This document shows, piece after piece, positions 24,562 to 32,201 of a DNA stretch of 64,000 nt; positions within the stretch are counted from its first letter, which is position 1; the number at the start of each line of letters is the position of its first letter. The position numbers were made by a program, and so were the translations under genes. The notes beneath the pieces were generated by a model. It was not told where the DNA came from and ran no database searches. It saw only the letters and a program-made list of their open reading frames with translations. The stretch comes from Limosilactobacillus balticus (GTDB taxonomy: Bacteria > Bacillota > Bacilli > Lactobacillales > Lactobacillaceae): NCBI RefSeq assembly GCF_014145615.1, contig NZ_JACIVH010000074.1, forward strand, positions 173,331-237,330, read 5' to 3'.

Positions 24562-25215
24562 ATGGAATTACAAGATGCAATTAATCAACGTCATTCAATT
24601 CGTCAATTTACAGATAAACCAGTCGAAAAAAAGACGATCACCAAAATCGTTGAATTAGCCCAACGCGCTCCATCATGGGTAAATTCGCAACCGTGGCAAG
24701 TATATTGTGCAATGGGTGAGACGTTACAAAAAATAAAAGATGCTTATCACGAACAAGACATTGCCGGCAAACAAGGAAATTCAGATTTGCCAGTGATGAG
24801 TCGTGAAGATTGGGCTCCGCAAACTCAAGCTAACATGAAGCAGTGGCGTTCTGGGATTGTTCATCACTTTGCTAATTTTGATGTAGCTCATGAAAACATG
24901 ACAAATGCTAGTATTACTTTATATAATTCACCGGTCATTCTTTACATTACCATTCCCAAAGCTTCACCGGATTGGTCAATTTTTGATGCCGGTTTATTTG
25001 CAGAAAATATCATGTTAGCCGCAACTGCTTATGGCTTGGGAACGATTCCAACTTATAATAGTGTCCGCTTTCCAACAATTCTTCACCAAACTTTAGGTGT
25101 ACCAGAAGATGAGCGATTCATTGTTGGAATTTCACTTGGTTATCAAGCTGGCACGACAATTAATAGCTATCATTCAGAGCGTCGTCCTGTAGATGAAATT
25201 TTACATTTTAACTAG
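24562..25215 (+). CDS. Nitroreductase family protein
   Basis: A 217-residue FMN-dependent oxidoreductase. The family start RHSIRQFTDKPV (about 10-21), AQRAPSWVNSQPW (about 33-45) and AATAYGLGTIPTY (about 153-165) are the typical FMN-phosphate and isoalloxazine contacts. It reduces quinones or nitroaromatics with NAD(P)H; the physiological substrate is unknown. An AGGAGG site lies at the right distance. The last codons overlap the upstream edge of the next gene, so the two are probably co-transcribed. Confidence 0.9.
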   Translation: MELQDAINQRHSIRQFTDKPVEKKTITKIVELAQRAPSWVNSQPWQVYCAMGETLQKIKDAYHEQDIAGKQGNSDLPVMSREDWAPQTQANMKQWRSGIVHHFANFDVAHENMTNASITLYNSPVILYITIPKASPDWSIFDAGLFAENIMLAATAYGLGTIPTYNSVRFPTILHQTLGVPEDERFIVGISLGYQAGTTINSYHSERRPVDEILHFN

Positions 25216-25222
25216 GAATAAA

Positions 25223-25684
25223 ATGATTATTACTGTTAATTATTCTTCACCTTTAGGGACTATCAAGCTTCAAGCAGATGAGCTTGGTATTACTAGTGTA
25301 AAGTTCTGTGAACAGGCGAGAAAAGATAGTTCTACTTCTGATAGCCCCGTAATCAAAATTGCTATTAAATGGTTAGACGATTATTTCCTGGGAAATGTTT
25401 CTTCAACGTTTCCTAAGTTCCATTTGATTGGTACTGATTTTCAACAAAAAGTGTGGCAACAATTAAGAAAGATTCCTTATGGGGAAACGACAACTTATGG
25501 ACGATTGGCTAAGAATCTTAATACTAGTCCACGAGCAGTAGGAAATGCTGTTGGAAAGAATCCCATCTTACTCTTTATCCCATGTCATCGTGTTTTAGGA
25601 CAAAATGGGAAATTAACGGGTTATAGTGGTGGCTTAGAATGTAAAAAGAGATTATTAATGATGGAAAACAGCAAGAATCAATAG
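25223..25684 (+). CDS. ogt: Methylated-DNA-protein-cysteine methyltransferase
   Basis: A 153-residue DNA repair protein that removes O6-alkyl groups from guanine in a single-use reaction. The active site PCHRVL is at about 120-125, preceded by the recognition-helix region TSPRAVGNAVGKNP and the KIPYGETTTYGRLA segment. ATG 25223 is used because AGGA lies just upstream, while the earlier ATG at 25193 is inside the nitroreductase gene and lacks an SD. The N-terminal domain is short, as in Ogt. A terminator follows at 25688. Confidence 0.93.
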   Translation: MIITVNYSSPLGTIKLQADELGITSVKFCEQARKDSSTSDSPVIKIAIKWLDDYFLGNVSSTFPKFHLIGTDFQQKVWQQLRKIPYGETTTYGRLAKNLNTSPRAVGNAVGKNPILLFIPCHRVLGQNGKLTGYSGGLECKKRLLMMENSKNQ

Positions 25685-25687
25685 CGA

Positions 25688-25730
25688 ATAGCTACTTATT
25701 GAAAAGCAACGATCAATGAGTAGCTATTTT
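25688..25730 (+). terminator. Rho-independent terminator
   Basis: AATAGCTACTTATTGA pairs with TCAATGAGTAGCTATT (one G-T pair), and a short T run follows. It ends the nitroreductase/ogt transcript. Confidence 0.75.
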
Positions 25731-25778
25731 GTTAAGTGATTTTAAAACAAGATAGCAATGATAGGAAGGATAGATTAG

Positions 25779-26288
25779 ATGAAAAAACAGATGCCGACAG
25801 CAAGAAAAAAGATTCAAAAGGCGGTCATCGAGTTATTAAAAGAAAAAGAAGTTGAACAATTGAAAGTAAGTCAGATTTGTCGAGTTGCAGATATTAATCG
25901 TTCTACTTTTTATGCAAACTATGAAGATTGTAACGATATGGTTAGTCAGTTACAAGATTATATTGTTCAATATTATGAAAAGCTGTTCTCTGAAAAAAGG
26001 TCCTTAACTTTTTTACACTTACTAAAAAATATTGCTGATAATCAAGAGACATATCGATTGTTCTTTCATCTTCACTTGGATGATAACTTATCGAGTAGCT
26101 ATCATTTTTCGCATTGGCTAGTTTATCCGTCAAATAGCAATCGATATGATAGAGTATTTATTCATCAAGCGGTTAATGCAGTTATTAGAAAATGGCTGAA
26201 CTTAGGATGTCCAGAGTCGCCAGAAGAGATTAATGCTCTAATAACTAATAAATTAGTAGCCTTAGGTTTAAAAAATAACCAACAATAA
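25779..26288 (+). CDS. TetR/AcrR-family regulator
   Basis: A 169-residue repressor. The N-terminal HTH has the recognition part ICRVADINRSTFYANYED (about 34-51), as in DhaS-like TetR proteins. The C-terminal domain with NAVIRKWLNLGCPESPEEI (about 130-148) is the TetR_C family found with it. AGGAAGG stands upstream. It lies directly ahead of the dehydrogenase at 26368 with its own terminator between, so it is not strictly in an operon with it but may control it. Confidence 0.88.
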   Translation: MKKQMPTARKKIQKAVIELLKEKEVEQLKVSQICRVADINRSTFYANYEDCNDMVSQLQDYIVQYYEKLFSEKRSLTFLHLLKNIADNQETYRLFFHLHLDDNLSSSYHFSHWLVYPSNSNRYDRVFIHQAVNAVIRKWLNLGCPESPEEINALITNKLVALGLKNNQQ

Positions 26289-26312
26289 TCAGAAAATTGT
26301 TGGTTATTTTTC
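26271..26312 (+). terminator. Rho-independent terminator overlapping a gene end
   Basis: AAAAATAACCAACAAT (26271-26286) pairs with ATTGTTGGTTATTTTT. The left arm overlaps the last codons of the TetR gene. Confidence 0.85.
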
Positions 26313-26367
26313 ACTTAATTCTTTTTTATAATAAACTCAAAATTAAATAGAAAGGGAGAATTTGACT

Positions 26368-27378
26368 ATGAGAACAGCTCTTTATTATGGAAAAGAGAAT
26401 ATTGATTTAACAGAGAAACTTAAGCCACAAGTTGGTCCTAATGATGTTTTAATTAAAAATCTAAATGCTAGTATTTGTGGAACAGATGTAGCTGTTTTTC
26501 AACATGGGCCGGGCACTGGCCATAAAATATCAGTTGGCGAAAAATTTGGTCATGAAATGGTTTCTGAGGTTACAGCCATTGGAAAAAACGTAAAGGATTT
26601 TAAGGTCGGTCAACGAGTTTATCCCTATCCGGTACATGCCAGTGGTGACGCAAGTAAAGCTGGGGTCTTAGGCGGCTTTACTGAGTACTTATTAATAAAG
26701 AATGCTCAATTAAATCATGATCTATATTTAGTTCCCCAAGAATTATCAAACGAAGTAGCAGCAATGATTGAGCCGTTCACAGTTGCTACTCGCGCTGTAA
26801 AAAGGGCTTACCCTCGTCAAGGTGATTTTGCTTGTGTTTATGGAGCGGGCACTATTGGAATGGCAGCAGCGTTTGCATTAAGATATTTTGGTTGCCAAAA
26901 GATTATGATTGTTGATCATAGTGATTTTCGTCTATCCTTGGCAAAAGAGTTTGGTTTTGAGACGGTTAATTCAGCTAATGAAGGCTTAAAAGCTAAACAA
27001 CTTGCTTATTTTGGCCGTGGGACAAGCTTAGTCGGCAACCAACCGCAAATAGATATTACAATTGATGCGGTGGGAGCGTCAGAAATTTTACAAACTTTTC
27101 TTGATAGTACTGTTGTTGACAGTCGTATTGTTTTGGTCGGCGTTGATAAGCAGCCAAAACAAATAGATCTGTTGAGATTAACCTTTGCTTCTCAAGCAAT
27201 AATTGGGTCAGGTGGATACCGACCTGATGATGTTAAAACGGTATTTGACATTTTAACTGCAAATCAGGGACAAATTAAAAAGATGGTTACTAAGGTTTAT
27301 CCTTGGGAAAAGTTAGTGTCGGCTATTAAATCAGCAGCTGATCCGCAACATGCACTGAACGTACAAATTAAATATTAA
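26368..27378 (+). CDS. Zinc-type medium-chain alcohol/polyol dehydrogenase
   Basis: A 336-residue MDR-family dehydrogenase. Catalytic zinc ligands are visible as Cys in ASICGTDV (about 37), His-Glu in FGHEM (about 62-63) and Glu in AAMIEPF (about 134). The NAD-binding GAGTIG is near 157-162 and the cofactor loop VDHSDFR follows. The four-Cys structural zinc lobe, usually between residues 90 and 115, is absent and replaced by a short segment (PVHASGDASKAGVLGGF). ATG 26368 is preferred over TTG 26362 because AAGGGAG at 26352-26358 gives the better spacing. Substrate unknown. Confidence 0.88.
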   Translation: MRTALYYGKENIDLTEKLKPQVGPNDVLIKNLNASICGTDVAVFQHGPGTGHKISVGEKFGHEMVSEVTAIGKNVKDFKVGQRVYPYPVHASGDASKAGVLGGFTEYLLIKNAQLNHDLYLVPQELSNEVAAMIEPFTVATRAVKRAYPRQGDFACVYGAGTIGMAAAFALRYFGCQKIMIVDHSDFRLSLAKEFGFETVNSANEGLKAKQLAYFGRGTSLVGNQPQIDITIDAVGASEILQTFLDSTVVDSRIVLVGVDKQPKQIDLLRLTFASQAIIGSGGYRPDDVKTVFDILTANQGQIKKMVTKVYPWEKLVSAIKSAADPQHALNVQIKY

Positions 27379-27388
27379 AAGGGAAGAG

Positions 27389-27425
27389 AAACTATCTTTA
27401 TCGTTTTCGGTAAAGATAGTTTTTT
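27389..27425 (+). terminator. Rho-independent terminator
   Basis: AAACTATCTTTA pairs with TAAAGATAGTTT, followed by a T run. It ends the dehydrogenase transcript. Confidence 0.85.
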
Positions 27426-27473
27426 ATATAATGAGGTTAAATAGCAAAATTAGCAAAATTGAGAAGGAAATCA

Positions 27474-27650
27474 ATGGGAACGCAACGAAAAGAAATTCAA
27501 AAGCAGATTAAAACGCTTCAGCAAGCATTAGTAACGATCGATGTTAAAATCAATTATTATCAAAAAGCAGAACGCACTCACAGCTTAGAAGCTTGTCAAG
27601 ATGAGCGCTCCGAATTCATTCAAAAATTACTAAATGGGGAATTGAAATAA
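27474..27650 (+). pseudogene. C-terminal remnant of a MerR-type regulator
   Basis: A 58-codon frame with GAAGGAAA before ATG 27474. The product is a helical stretch (KEIQKQIKTLQQALVTIDVK) with the look of the C-terminal coiled coil by which MerR-family regulators dimerise. The N-terminal winged helix is absent. Next to it lies a perfect MerR-type promoter (27668-27698), which supports the reading that this is what is left of the regulator of that promoter. It could instead be a small independent coiled-coil protein. Confidence 0.5.
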
Positions 27651-27667
27651 AATCTAAAAGTTATTCC

Positions 27668-27698
27668 TTGCGTTAGAGTATACTCTAACACCTATACT
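27668..27698 (+). promoter_or_regulatory. MerR-type promoter with 19-bp spacer and palindromic operator
   Basis: TTGCGT (27668-27673) and TATACT (27693-27698) are 19 bp apart. The spacer contains almost all of the perfect 18-bp palindrome GTTAGAGTATACTCTAAC (27672-27689). An over-long spacer filled by a dyad is the hallmark of promoters activated by MerR-family proteins, which untwist the DNA. It drives the FMN reductase-like gene at 27724. Confidence 0.8.
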
Positions 27699-27723
27699 AA
27701 GATTGTTGAAAGGAGAGTGGCAA

Positions 27724-28131
27724 ATGAAACAGTTGACTGATGATCACGTGCTATTTATCAATGCGAGTCAGAATCGAAATGGTAATACAGCACGAATTGG
27801 AAAACAACTTATTACTACACCTCATTATCAACAATTAAATCTAGTTGATTATAAGATCTATCAAATTGGACAAGCCTTCTCTGATGATCAATTTGCAGAA
27901 GTTGTTGATCAGATTCAACAGGCATCGCACCTTATTTTAGGTACACCTGTATATTGGCATGCGATGAGCGGATGCCTCAAAGTGTTGCTAGAGCGGTTAT
28001 CACAGATGGATAACCCGGAAAAGATTAGTGTTTTTGTTCAGGACGCTGATCCGAGTGAGACTGAAGGGCCTACCAAGAATATTGTACGACGTTTTACCAA
28101 TGTTTTAGGGATGGATTATCAAGAGATATAG
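27724..28131 (+). CDS. NAD(P)H-dependent FMN reductase-like flavoprotein
   Basis: A 135-residue flavodoxin-fold protein. FINASQNRNGNTARIGKQL (about 12-30) is the FMN phosphate loop, and ASHLILGTPVYWHAMSG (about 69-85) is the second FMN-binding segment. Family members are usually 170-200 residues, so the C-terminal 40 or so residues seem to be missing. The sequence after FTNVLGMDYQEI stops directly before the next, broken, gene. An AAGGAGAG site precedes ATG 27724. It lies under the MerR-type promoter. It is probably a quinone or azo reductase, possibly shortened. Confidence 0.7.
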   Translation: MKQLTDDHVLFINASQNRNGNTARIGKQLITTPHYQQLNLVDYKIYQIGQAFSDDQFAEVVDQIQQASHLILGTPVYWHAMSGCLKVLLERLSQMDNPEKISVFVQDADPSETEGPTKNIVRRFTNVLGMDYQEI

Positions 28132-28146
28132 GAAAGGAAGAATTTA

Positions 28147-29118
28147 TGATGGCAAATAAATTTGGTTTAGTATATGCAGATGCAATTACTGATAATTTCC
28201 CAGGAAAAGCTAACTTAAAGCAAGTTACTTACCGTAATAAAGATGGAATCGGTAGCTAATCTTTATCTGCCTGCAGATTATTCAAAAGATAAAACCTACG
28301 CAGCAATTGTTGTAGCTCATCCTAATGGCGGGGTTAAAGAACAAGTATCTGGCCTATTTGCTCAAAAATTAGCTGAAGCTGGATATATTAGTTTAGCCTA
28401 TGATGCAGCTTATCAAGGTGCTAGTGAAGGGATGCCACGCCAAACAGATCTTCCTGCCAGTTTAGACTATCTTTTATCCGTTAATGGTGTTGACCCACAA
28501 CGTGTTGGTGCTCTTGGTATCTGTGGTGGCGGTGGCTATACGCTTCAAACAGCTAAGTCTGACAAGCAAATTAAAGCTGTCGTTACAATCAGTATGTTTA
28601 ACACTGGTCGAGTAAGAAGAAATAGTTTCAAGGATGCGGATATGGCAAATATTCAAAAACGGCTTACTGAAGCATCTGAAGCACGGGAAAAGTTTGCGAC
28701 TACCGGTGAAGTAGAATACATTGGTCAACTTTTTACCCGCCGGACTCACTTTACTAAGGAAGAGTTAGAGAAGATTCCTGCCGGATTATACCGTGATGGA
28801 GTCCAATATTATGGTGATACTCATTATCATCCAAATGCGCAAAGTCGTTATACTACCATGAGTTTATTAGGTTTGATGACTTTTGATGTTGATAATCAAG
28901 CTGATCTGTTGAATTAACCGCTTTTAATGATGACTGGTGATATTTTTGATACTCGTTACATGACAGATGATTTCTTTAAGAAGGCCACTGGTACAGATGA
29001 TAAGCAACTTATCTACATTAAAGGTGCTAACCATATTGAGACGTACTGGAAGCCTGAATTTGTTAAGGAAGAAGCAAAGAATATGCTTGAATTCTTTAAT
29101 AAGAAATTAGGGGCTTAA
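28147..29118 (+). pseudogene. Alpha/beta hydrolase (dienelactone hydrolase type) with two lesions
   Basis: The frame from ATG 28147 (MMANKFGLVYADAITDNFPG at the start) ends at TAG/TAA near 28258 after a one-base shift in the AAAGATGGAA region. The main body from 28243 has HPNGGVKEQ and the nucleophile region ALGICGGGGYT, with Cys where most alpha/beta hydrolases have Ser, as in dienelactone-type enzymes. It then meets an in-frame TAA at 28915-28917. After this the same frame continues (PLLMMTGDIFDTRYM) with the catalytic His segment GANHIETYW to 29118. The nonsense codon is one base from CAA. Frameshift plus nonsense indicate real decay. Confidence 0.85.
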
Positions 29119-29121
29119 CGT

Positions 29122-29281
29122 ATGGCAACAGTTAAAAGGCGCTGATGCAAATCAAACGGCAGCCATTAACTCAACTTATGGAAGTCGTAATCGGATTGCT
29201 ACAAGGTTTAAGATGTATTTTGTCGGAATTGCTCAAACAAACAGTCAAATTCATCGTTTACATCAAGAAAATGGTTGGTAA
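29122..29281 (+). pseudogene. Gene fragment of unknown family
   Basis: ATG 29122 opens a frame that ends after seven codons. From about 29130, one base over, a frame continues LKGADANQTAAINSTYGSRN and on to TAA 29279-29281 (about 50 codons). It looks coding, but no start fits, so it is probably the 3' end of a gene whose front was lost in the same decay that struck its neighbours. Confidence 0.35.
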
Positions 29282-29291
29282 ATAAATAGCG

Positions 29292-29330
29292 GAATCCCTT
29301 GTTTCCTATATGATGACAAGGGATTCTTTT
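29292..29330 (+). terminator. Rho-independent terminator
   Basis: GAATCCCTTGT pairs with ACAAGGGATTC, followed by TTTT. It closes the decayed region. Confidence 0.85.
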
Positions 29331-29393
29331 CATTACTTATAAATCATTAGTTTCTTCCTACAATTTTCAAATTTATTCGCTACAATAGCTAGT

Positions 29394-30320
29394 ATGGCAA
29401 AGAGAAAAAGAAAACAAAATTTAATATATTTATTACTTATTTTCATTGTTGGAGCAGTTATTGGAACTATTTGGTTTCACTCGCATTTTACTAGAGAGGT
29501 TAGCAATTCGTACTCGGTTAATGAAACAGCTACATTGAATAGTGGAGCAAAAGTATATAATTCACTTTCAGCAATTCAACGGGTTAGCCTTCCAGAACAA
29601 GTGACAGTTAAAGTTAATCGTTATTATTTGACTTCAGCTAATAAAAATAAAGAAACATTTGCACGAATCAACTACAACGGTAAAAACTATTTCGTTAGGA
29701 CAACTGATATAGAATTGAAAATGGATAATACTATAAATAATTATCTTAATCAATCAGGCTTACCTCATGCTAAAATTACTAAACAAATTTCAAGTATATT
29801 TGAACAACGCGGGTATAGTACTTCATCAGGAAATCCTCGTGGGGTCGTAATTCACGATACTGGAAATGAAAATACAACAATCAATAGCGAAGTATCTTAT
29901 ATGAAACAAAATTATAGTTCAACGCAGGTTTTTGTTCATACATTTATTGATAATCAGCAAATTTTGAATATCGCTGATACAAAATATATGGCAGAAGGCG
30001 CAGGACCAAATGCTAATCCATACTTTGTCCAGTTTGAAATGCCACATGAATATACTGCAGCTTCTTTTGCAAACGAGGTTGGCAACGCTGCTTACTATAC
30101 AGCCTATATCTTAAAGCAGAATAATTTACCTGTGACTAAGGGGACCAAAGACGGTGGCGGAACTGTTTGGACACACGCAATGGTTTCAAGTTATCTTGGT
30201 GGAACTGATCACCAAGACCCGGTTTCTTATTGGTCGACATCGGCTCGTAAGTTATTTGATACAAGCTATACAATTAATGATTTTGTTGAACTAGTGCAGG
30301 CTTACTATAATGAAATGTAA
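29394..30320 (+). CDS. Membrane-anchored N-acetylmuramoyl-L-alanine amidase
   Basis: A 308-residue extracytoplasmic enzyme. A basic start is followed by one hydrophobic helix (about 10-30) without a clear cleavage site, so it is probably anchored. An SH3-like segment (about 40-105) precedes an Amidase_2 domain with GVVIHDTGNENT (zinc His near 153), FVHTFID (about 183) and LGGTDHQDPVSYW (about 270-282). It cleaves the MurNAc-L-Ala bond in peptidoglycan, probably in cell-wall turnover. There is no ribosome binding site, and TACAAT at 29381-29386 ends seven bases before the ATG, so the message may be almost leaderless. Confidence 0.88.
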   Translation: MAKRKRKQNLIYLLLIFIVGAVIGTIWFHSHFTREVSNSYSVNETATLNSGAKVYNSLSAIQRVSLPEQVTVKVNRYYLTSANKNKETFARINYNGKNYFVRTTDIELKMDNTINNYLNQSGLPHAKITKQISSIFEQRGYSTSSGNPRGVVIHDTGNENTTINSEVSYMKQNYSSTQVFVHTFIDNQQILNIADTKYMAEGAGPNANPYFVQFEMPHEYTAASFANEVGNAAYYTAYILKQNNLPVTKGTKDGGGTVWTHAMVSSYLGGTDHQDPVSYWSTSARKLFDTSYTINDFVELVQAYYNEM

Positions 30321-30327
30321 GTAAAAA

Positions 30328-30774
30328 CTACTTTTTGATTTGCTGATTAATTGAGCGGATCTCTTTTTTTATCGAATACCAATTAAGACTCCAAATTATG
30401 GCATAAATTACAATAAAGATAAGCGTGAAAATAGCAAAATTAATCCAAGTCAATGGGAACCAACCGCATAGGATTGCTAATGGCGCAAAGCCAGTATAAT
30501 AAGCGCAGAAATTAATGATCGTTTTCTTTAGCAGTGACCAATTTTTTAATTCAAAAATTAAACTGCCAAACCCGAAAACACAGCCAATTAGCATCCATAA
30601 AATAACAGAAACAGTTACGCTGTTAAGGGGATGGGTAAATTGGTTAACAAAATTAGGGGATGATGGGTAGTAAGTAATACTGCCATTAAGATAGTTGAAA
30701 ACTAAAGAGATTGCTAGACCAATTAGAACCCCAATTGCTGAGAAGCCGATAGTATATTTGATATATTTTTTCAT
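30328..30774 (-). CDS. DUF3021 membrane protein (second copy)
   Basis: A 148-residue protein with four predicted membrane helices and a basic tail (WYSIKKEIRSINQQIKK), of the same layout as the DUF3021 gene at 15731. It overlaps the LytTR gene by four bases (ATGA), a standard translational coupling. It probably modulates the LytTR partner at the membrane; the mechanism is unknown for the family. Confidence 0.82.
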   Translation of the reverse strand: MKKYIKYTIGFSAIGVLIGLAISLVFNYLNGSITYYPSSPNFVNQFTHPLNSVTVSVILWMLIGCVFGFGSLIFELKNWSLLKKTIINFCAYYTGFAPLAILCGWFPLTWINFAIFTLIFIVIYAIIWSLNWYSIKKEIRSINQQIKK

Positions 30775-31214
30775 AGTCCTAACCTCGCTTTCAAATTTTT
30801 GATTTTTCGTCGCGAAATCTGAATATGGCTACCATTCGTTAAAATTGCATCTATCAAGCCATTATCTAATAACTCAAGGTGATCAAGGTAATGGTAATTA
30901 AAAATAGTACTTCCAGATGCTTCAATAAAGTCATTCGGAAGATTGCTTTTGAAGTGGGATAACCGTTCACGATAAAAATAGGTATGATCTTTTGTTGAAA
31001 TTTTAGTACCGGTCTTAGCGACAGTTAGTTCAAAGATATCAGGGAATTTAATGGGGATGATATGGCCTACGTCATAACACCATAATACTGGTTCAGTGCT
31101 TGTGAAACTTTTTAGGAGGTTGCTAATTTGGGGATTCATTTCACGGACAAATAAATCGAGGTGTTCCTCTTCAATATTAGGGTCGATATGACAGTTTACT
31201 TTCATAGTTCTCAC
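30771..31214 (-). CDS. LytTR-domain regulator (second copy)
   Basis: A 147-residue stand-alone LytTR protein. The N-terminal segment CHIDPNIEEEHLDLFV matches the leader seen at 16119-16571, and the LytTR domain covers about 50-146, ending KIKNLKARLGL as in the other copy (LPELERRLGL). There is no receiver domain. It is the first gene of a two-gene unit with DUF3021. Two inverted repeats upstream (31224-31242 and 31252-31268) are candidate operators. Unlike the first copy it has no transporter attached. Confidence 0.87.
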   Translation of the reverse strand: MRTMKVNCHIDPNIEEEHLDLFVREMNPQISNLLKSFTSTEPVLWCYDVGHIIPIKFPDIFELTVAKTGTKISTKDHTYFYRERLSHFKSNLPNDFIEASGSTIFNYHYLDHLELLDNGLIDAILTNGSHIQISRRKIKNLKARLGL

Positions 31215-31223
31215 TTCCTTTCT

Positions 31224-31268
31224 AATCTAAGTATATTAGATTTGCCATTGCTTACATTGTATATGTAA
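31224..31268 (-). promoter_or_regulatory. Two inverted repeats upstream of the second LytTR unit
   Basis: AATCTAA (31224-31230) with TTAGATT (31236-31242) and TTACAT (31252-31257) with ATGTAA (31263-31268), both with 5-bp spacers. They lie 10-54 bases upstream of the LytTR start, in the position expected for operator sites. They are not similar to the inverted repeat before the first LytTR operon. Confidence 0.4.
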
Positions 31269-31417
31269 TAAGTGGTCAAAACTTTACAGCAAATGGCAAA
31301 ATTCCTTAAATTATTGGTCGTTAGTTTTTTATAAAGAAAATTCCTTTGCCTTATTAAAAGTGTAATAGTGGAGAGTTATTAAAATCTATCCTATATTTAT
31401 ATTAGGAGGGATGGTTA

Positions 31418-31987
31418 ATGACTCTCTTAATAATTTTTTGTTTGCTGATTTTATATAACTTTATTAAAGGAACATTTCAATTTGAGTCTGTGACTAAGAC
31501 TAGTTTTATAATTATTCCGATTTATGCATTAGTCATGACCATTATTTCGATCTTTACGGAGCAACAGGAATGGCATTTGATGGTTACAATTGTTTTAATT
31601 TTAATCGGCATCATGCTTGGCTGGTTTCAAACATTTAGCGTTCGCATTGTAAAGACAGCGAAAAAAGATAAATATGGTAACCATATATTTAAATATCGGC
31701 GTGGATGGGCTTATTTATATGGATTTACCCTTGTGTTTATGGTTGAAATTGCGACAGATCACCTCTTAGGGCTAAGAATGACGTTTAAAGGACTGTTATT
31801 TGAATTATTAGATGAAGTTTTACGAGAACGTTTTAAGTTTTTGCCAGATAATGGGTGGGTAATTTGGCTATTGCTCACGGTTACAACTGCTACGTACACA
31901 TTAATCCTTATTCGTCACTATCCATGTATTAAAGAGGCATTAGTGTGGAAAAAATATGCTAAGAAAAAACGGTCAGGAAAAAACTAG
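31418..31987 (+). CDS. Four-helix membrane protein, paralogue of 22531-23070
   Basis: A 189-residue protein with four predicted helices and a very basic C-terminus (KKYAKKKRSGK). Shared positions with the 22531 protein include YNFIKGTFQFESVTK, IIIPIYALVM, the central YRRGWAYLYG, WVIWLLLTVTTATYTLIL and RHYPCIKEA. The family is unknown to me. AGGAGGG precedes the ATG. It is divergent from the LytTR unit, and its last codons overlap the small gene on the other strand. Confidence 0.78.
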   Translation: MTLLIIFCLLILYNFIKGTFQFESVTKTSFIIIPIYALVMTIISIFTEQQEWHLMVTIVLILIGIMLGWFQTFSVRIVKTAKKDKYGNHIFKYRRGWAYLYGFTLVFMVEIATDHLLGLRMTFKGLLFELLDEVLRERFKFLPDNGWVIWLLLTVTTATYTLILIRHYPCIKEALVWKKYAKKKRSGKN

Positions 31988-32189
31988 TATTTTTCACTGA
32001 CCATTTTCTATTGAGAGAAGGAATGATCAATAATCCAAAAATCATTCCAAGATTAGGAATATTAGCGGGCAATTCAATCTTTACATAACTAATTGTGGGG
32101 AATGCGTGCATTATTAAAGGAAGTACTAGCAAAATTACTAAGAGTGATAGCTTATAGGATAAGCGGTGAATATTTGTATTTGATTTCAT
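31959..32189 (-). CDS. Small two-helix membrane protein
   Basis: A 76-residue protein with two hydrophobic stretches (LSLLVILLVLPLIMHAF and LGMIFGLLIIP) and charged ends. It begins 12 bases after the BI-1 gene on the same strand, which suggests a common transcript, and overlaps the end of the plus-strand gene at 31987 by 29 bp. The ribosome binding site is weak. Support is composition and position only. Confidence 0.5.
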   Translation of the reverse strand: MKSNTNIHRLSYKLSLLVILLVLPLIMHAFPTISYVKIELPANIPNLGMIFGLLIIPSLNRKWSVKNTSFFLTVFS

Positions 32190-32201
32190 GATTTAATGTC
32201 T

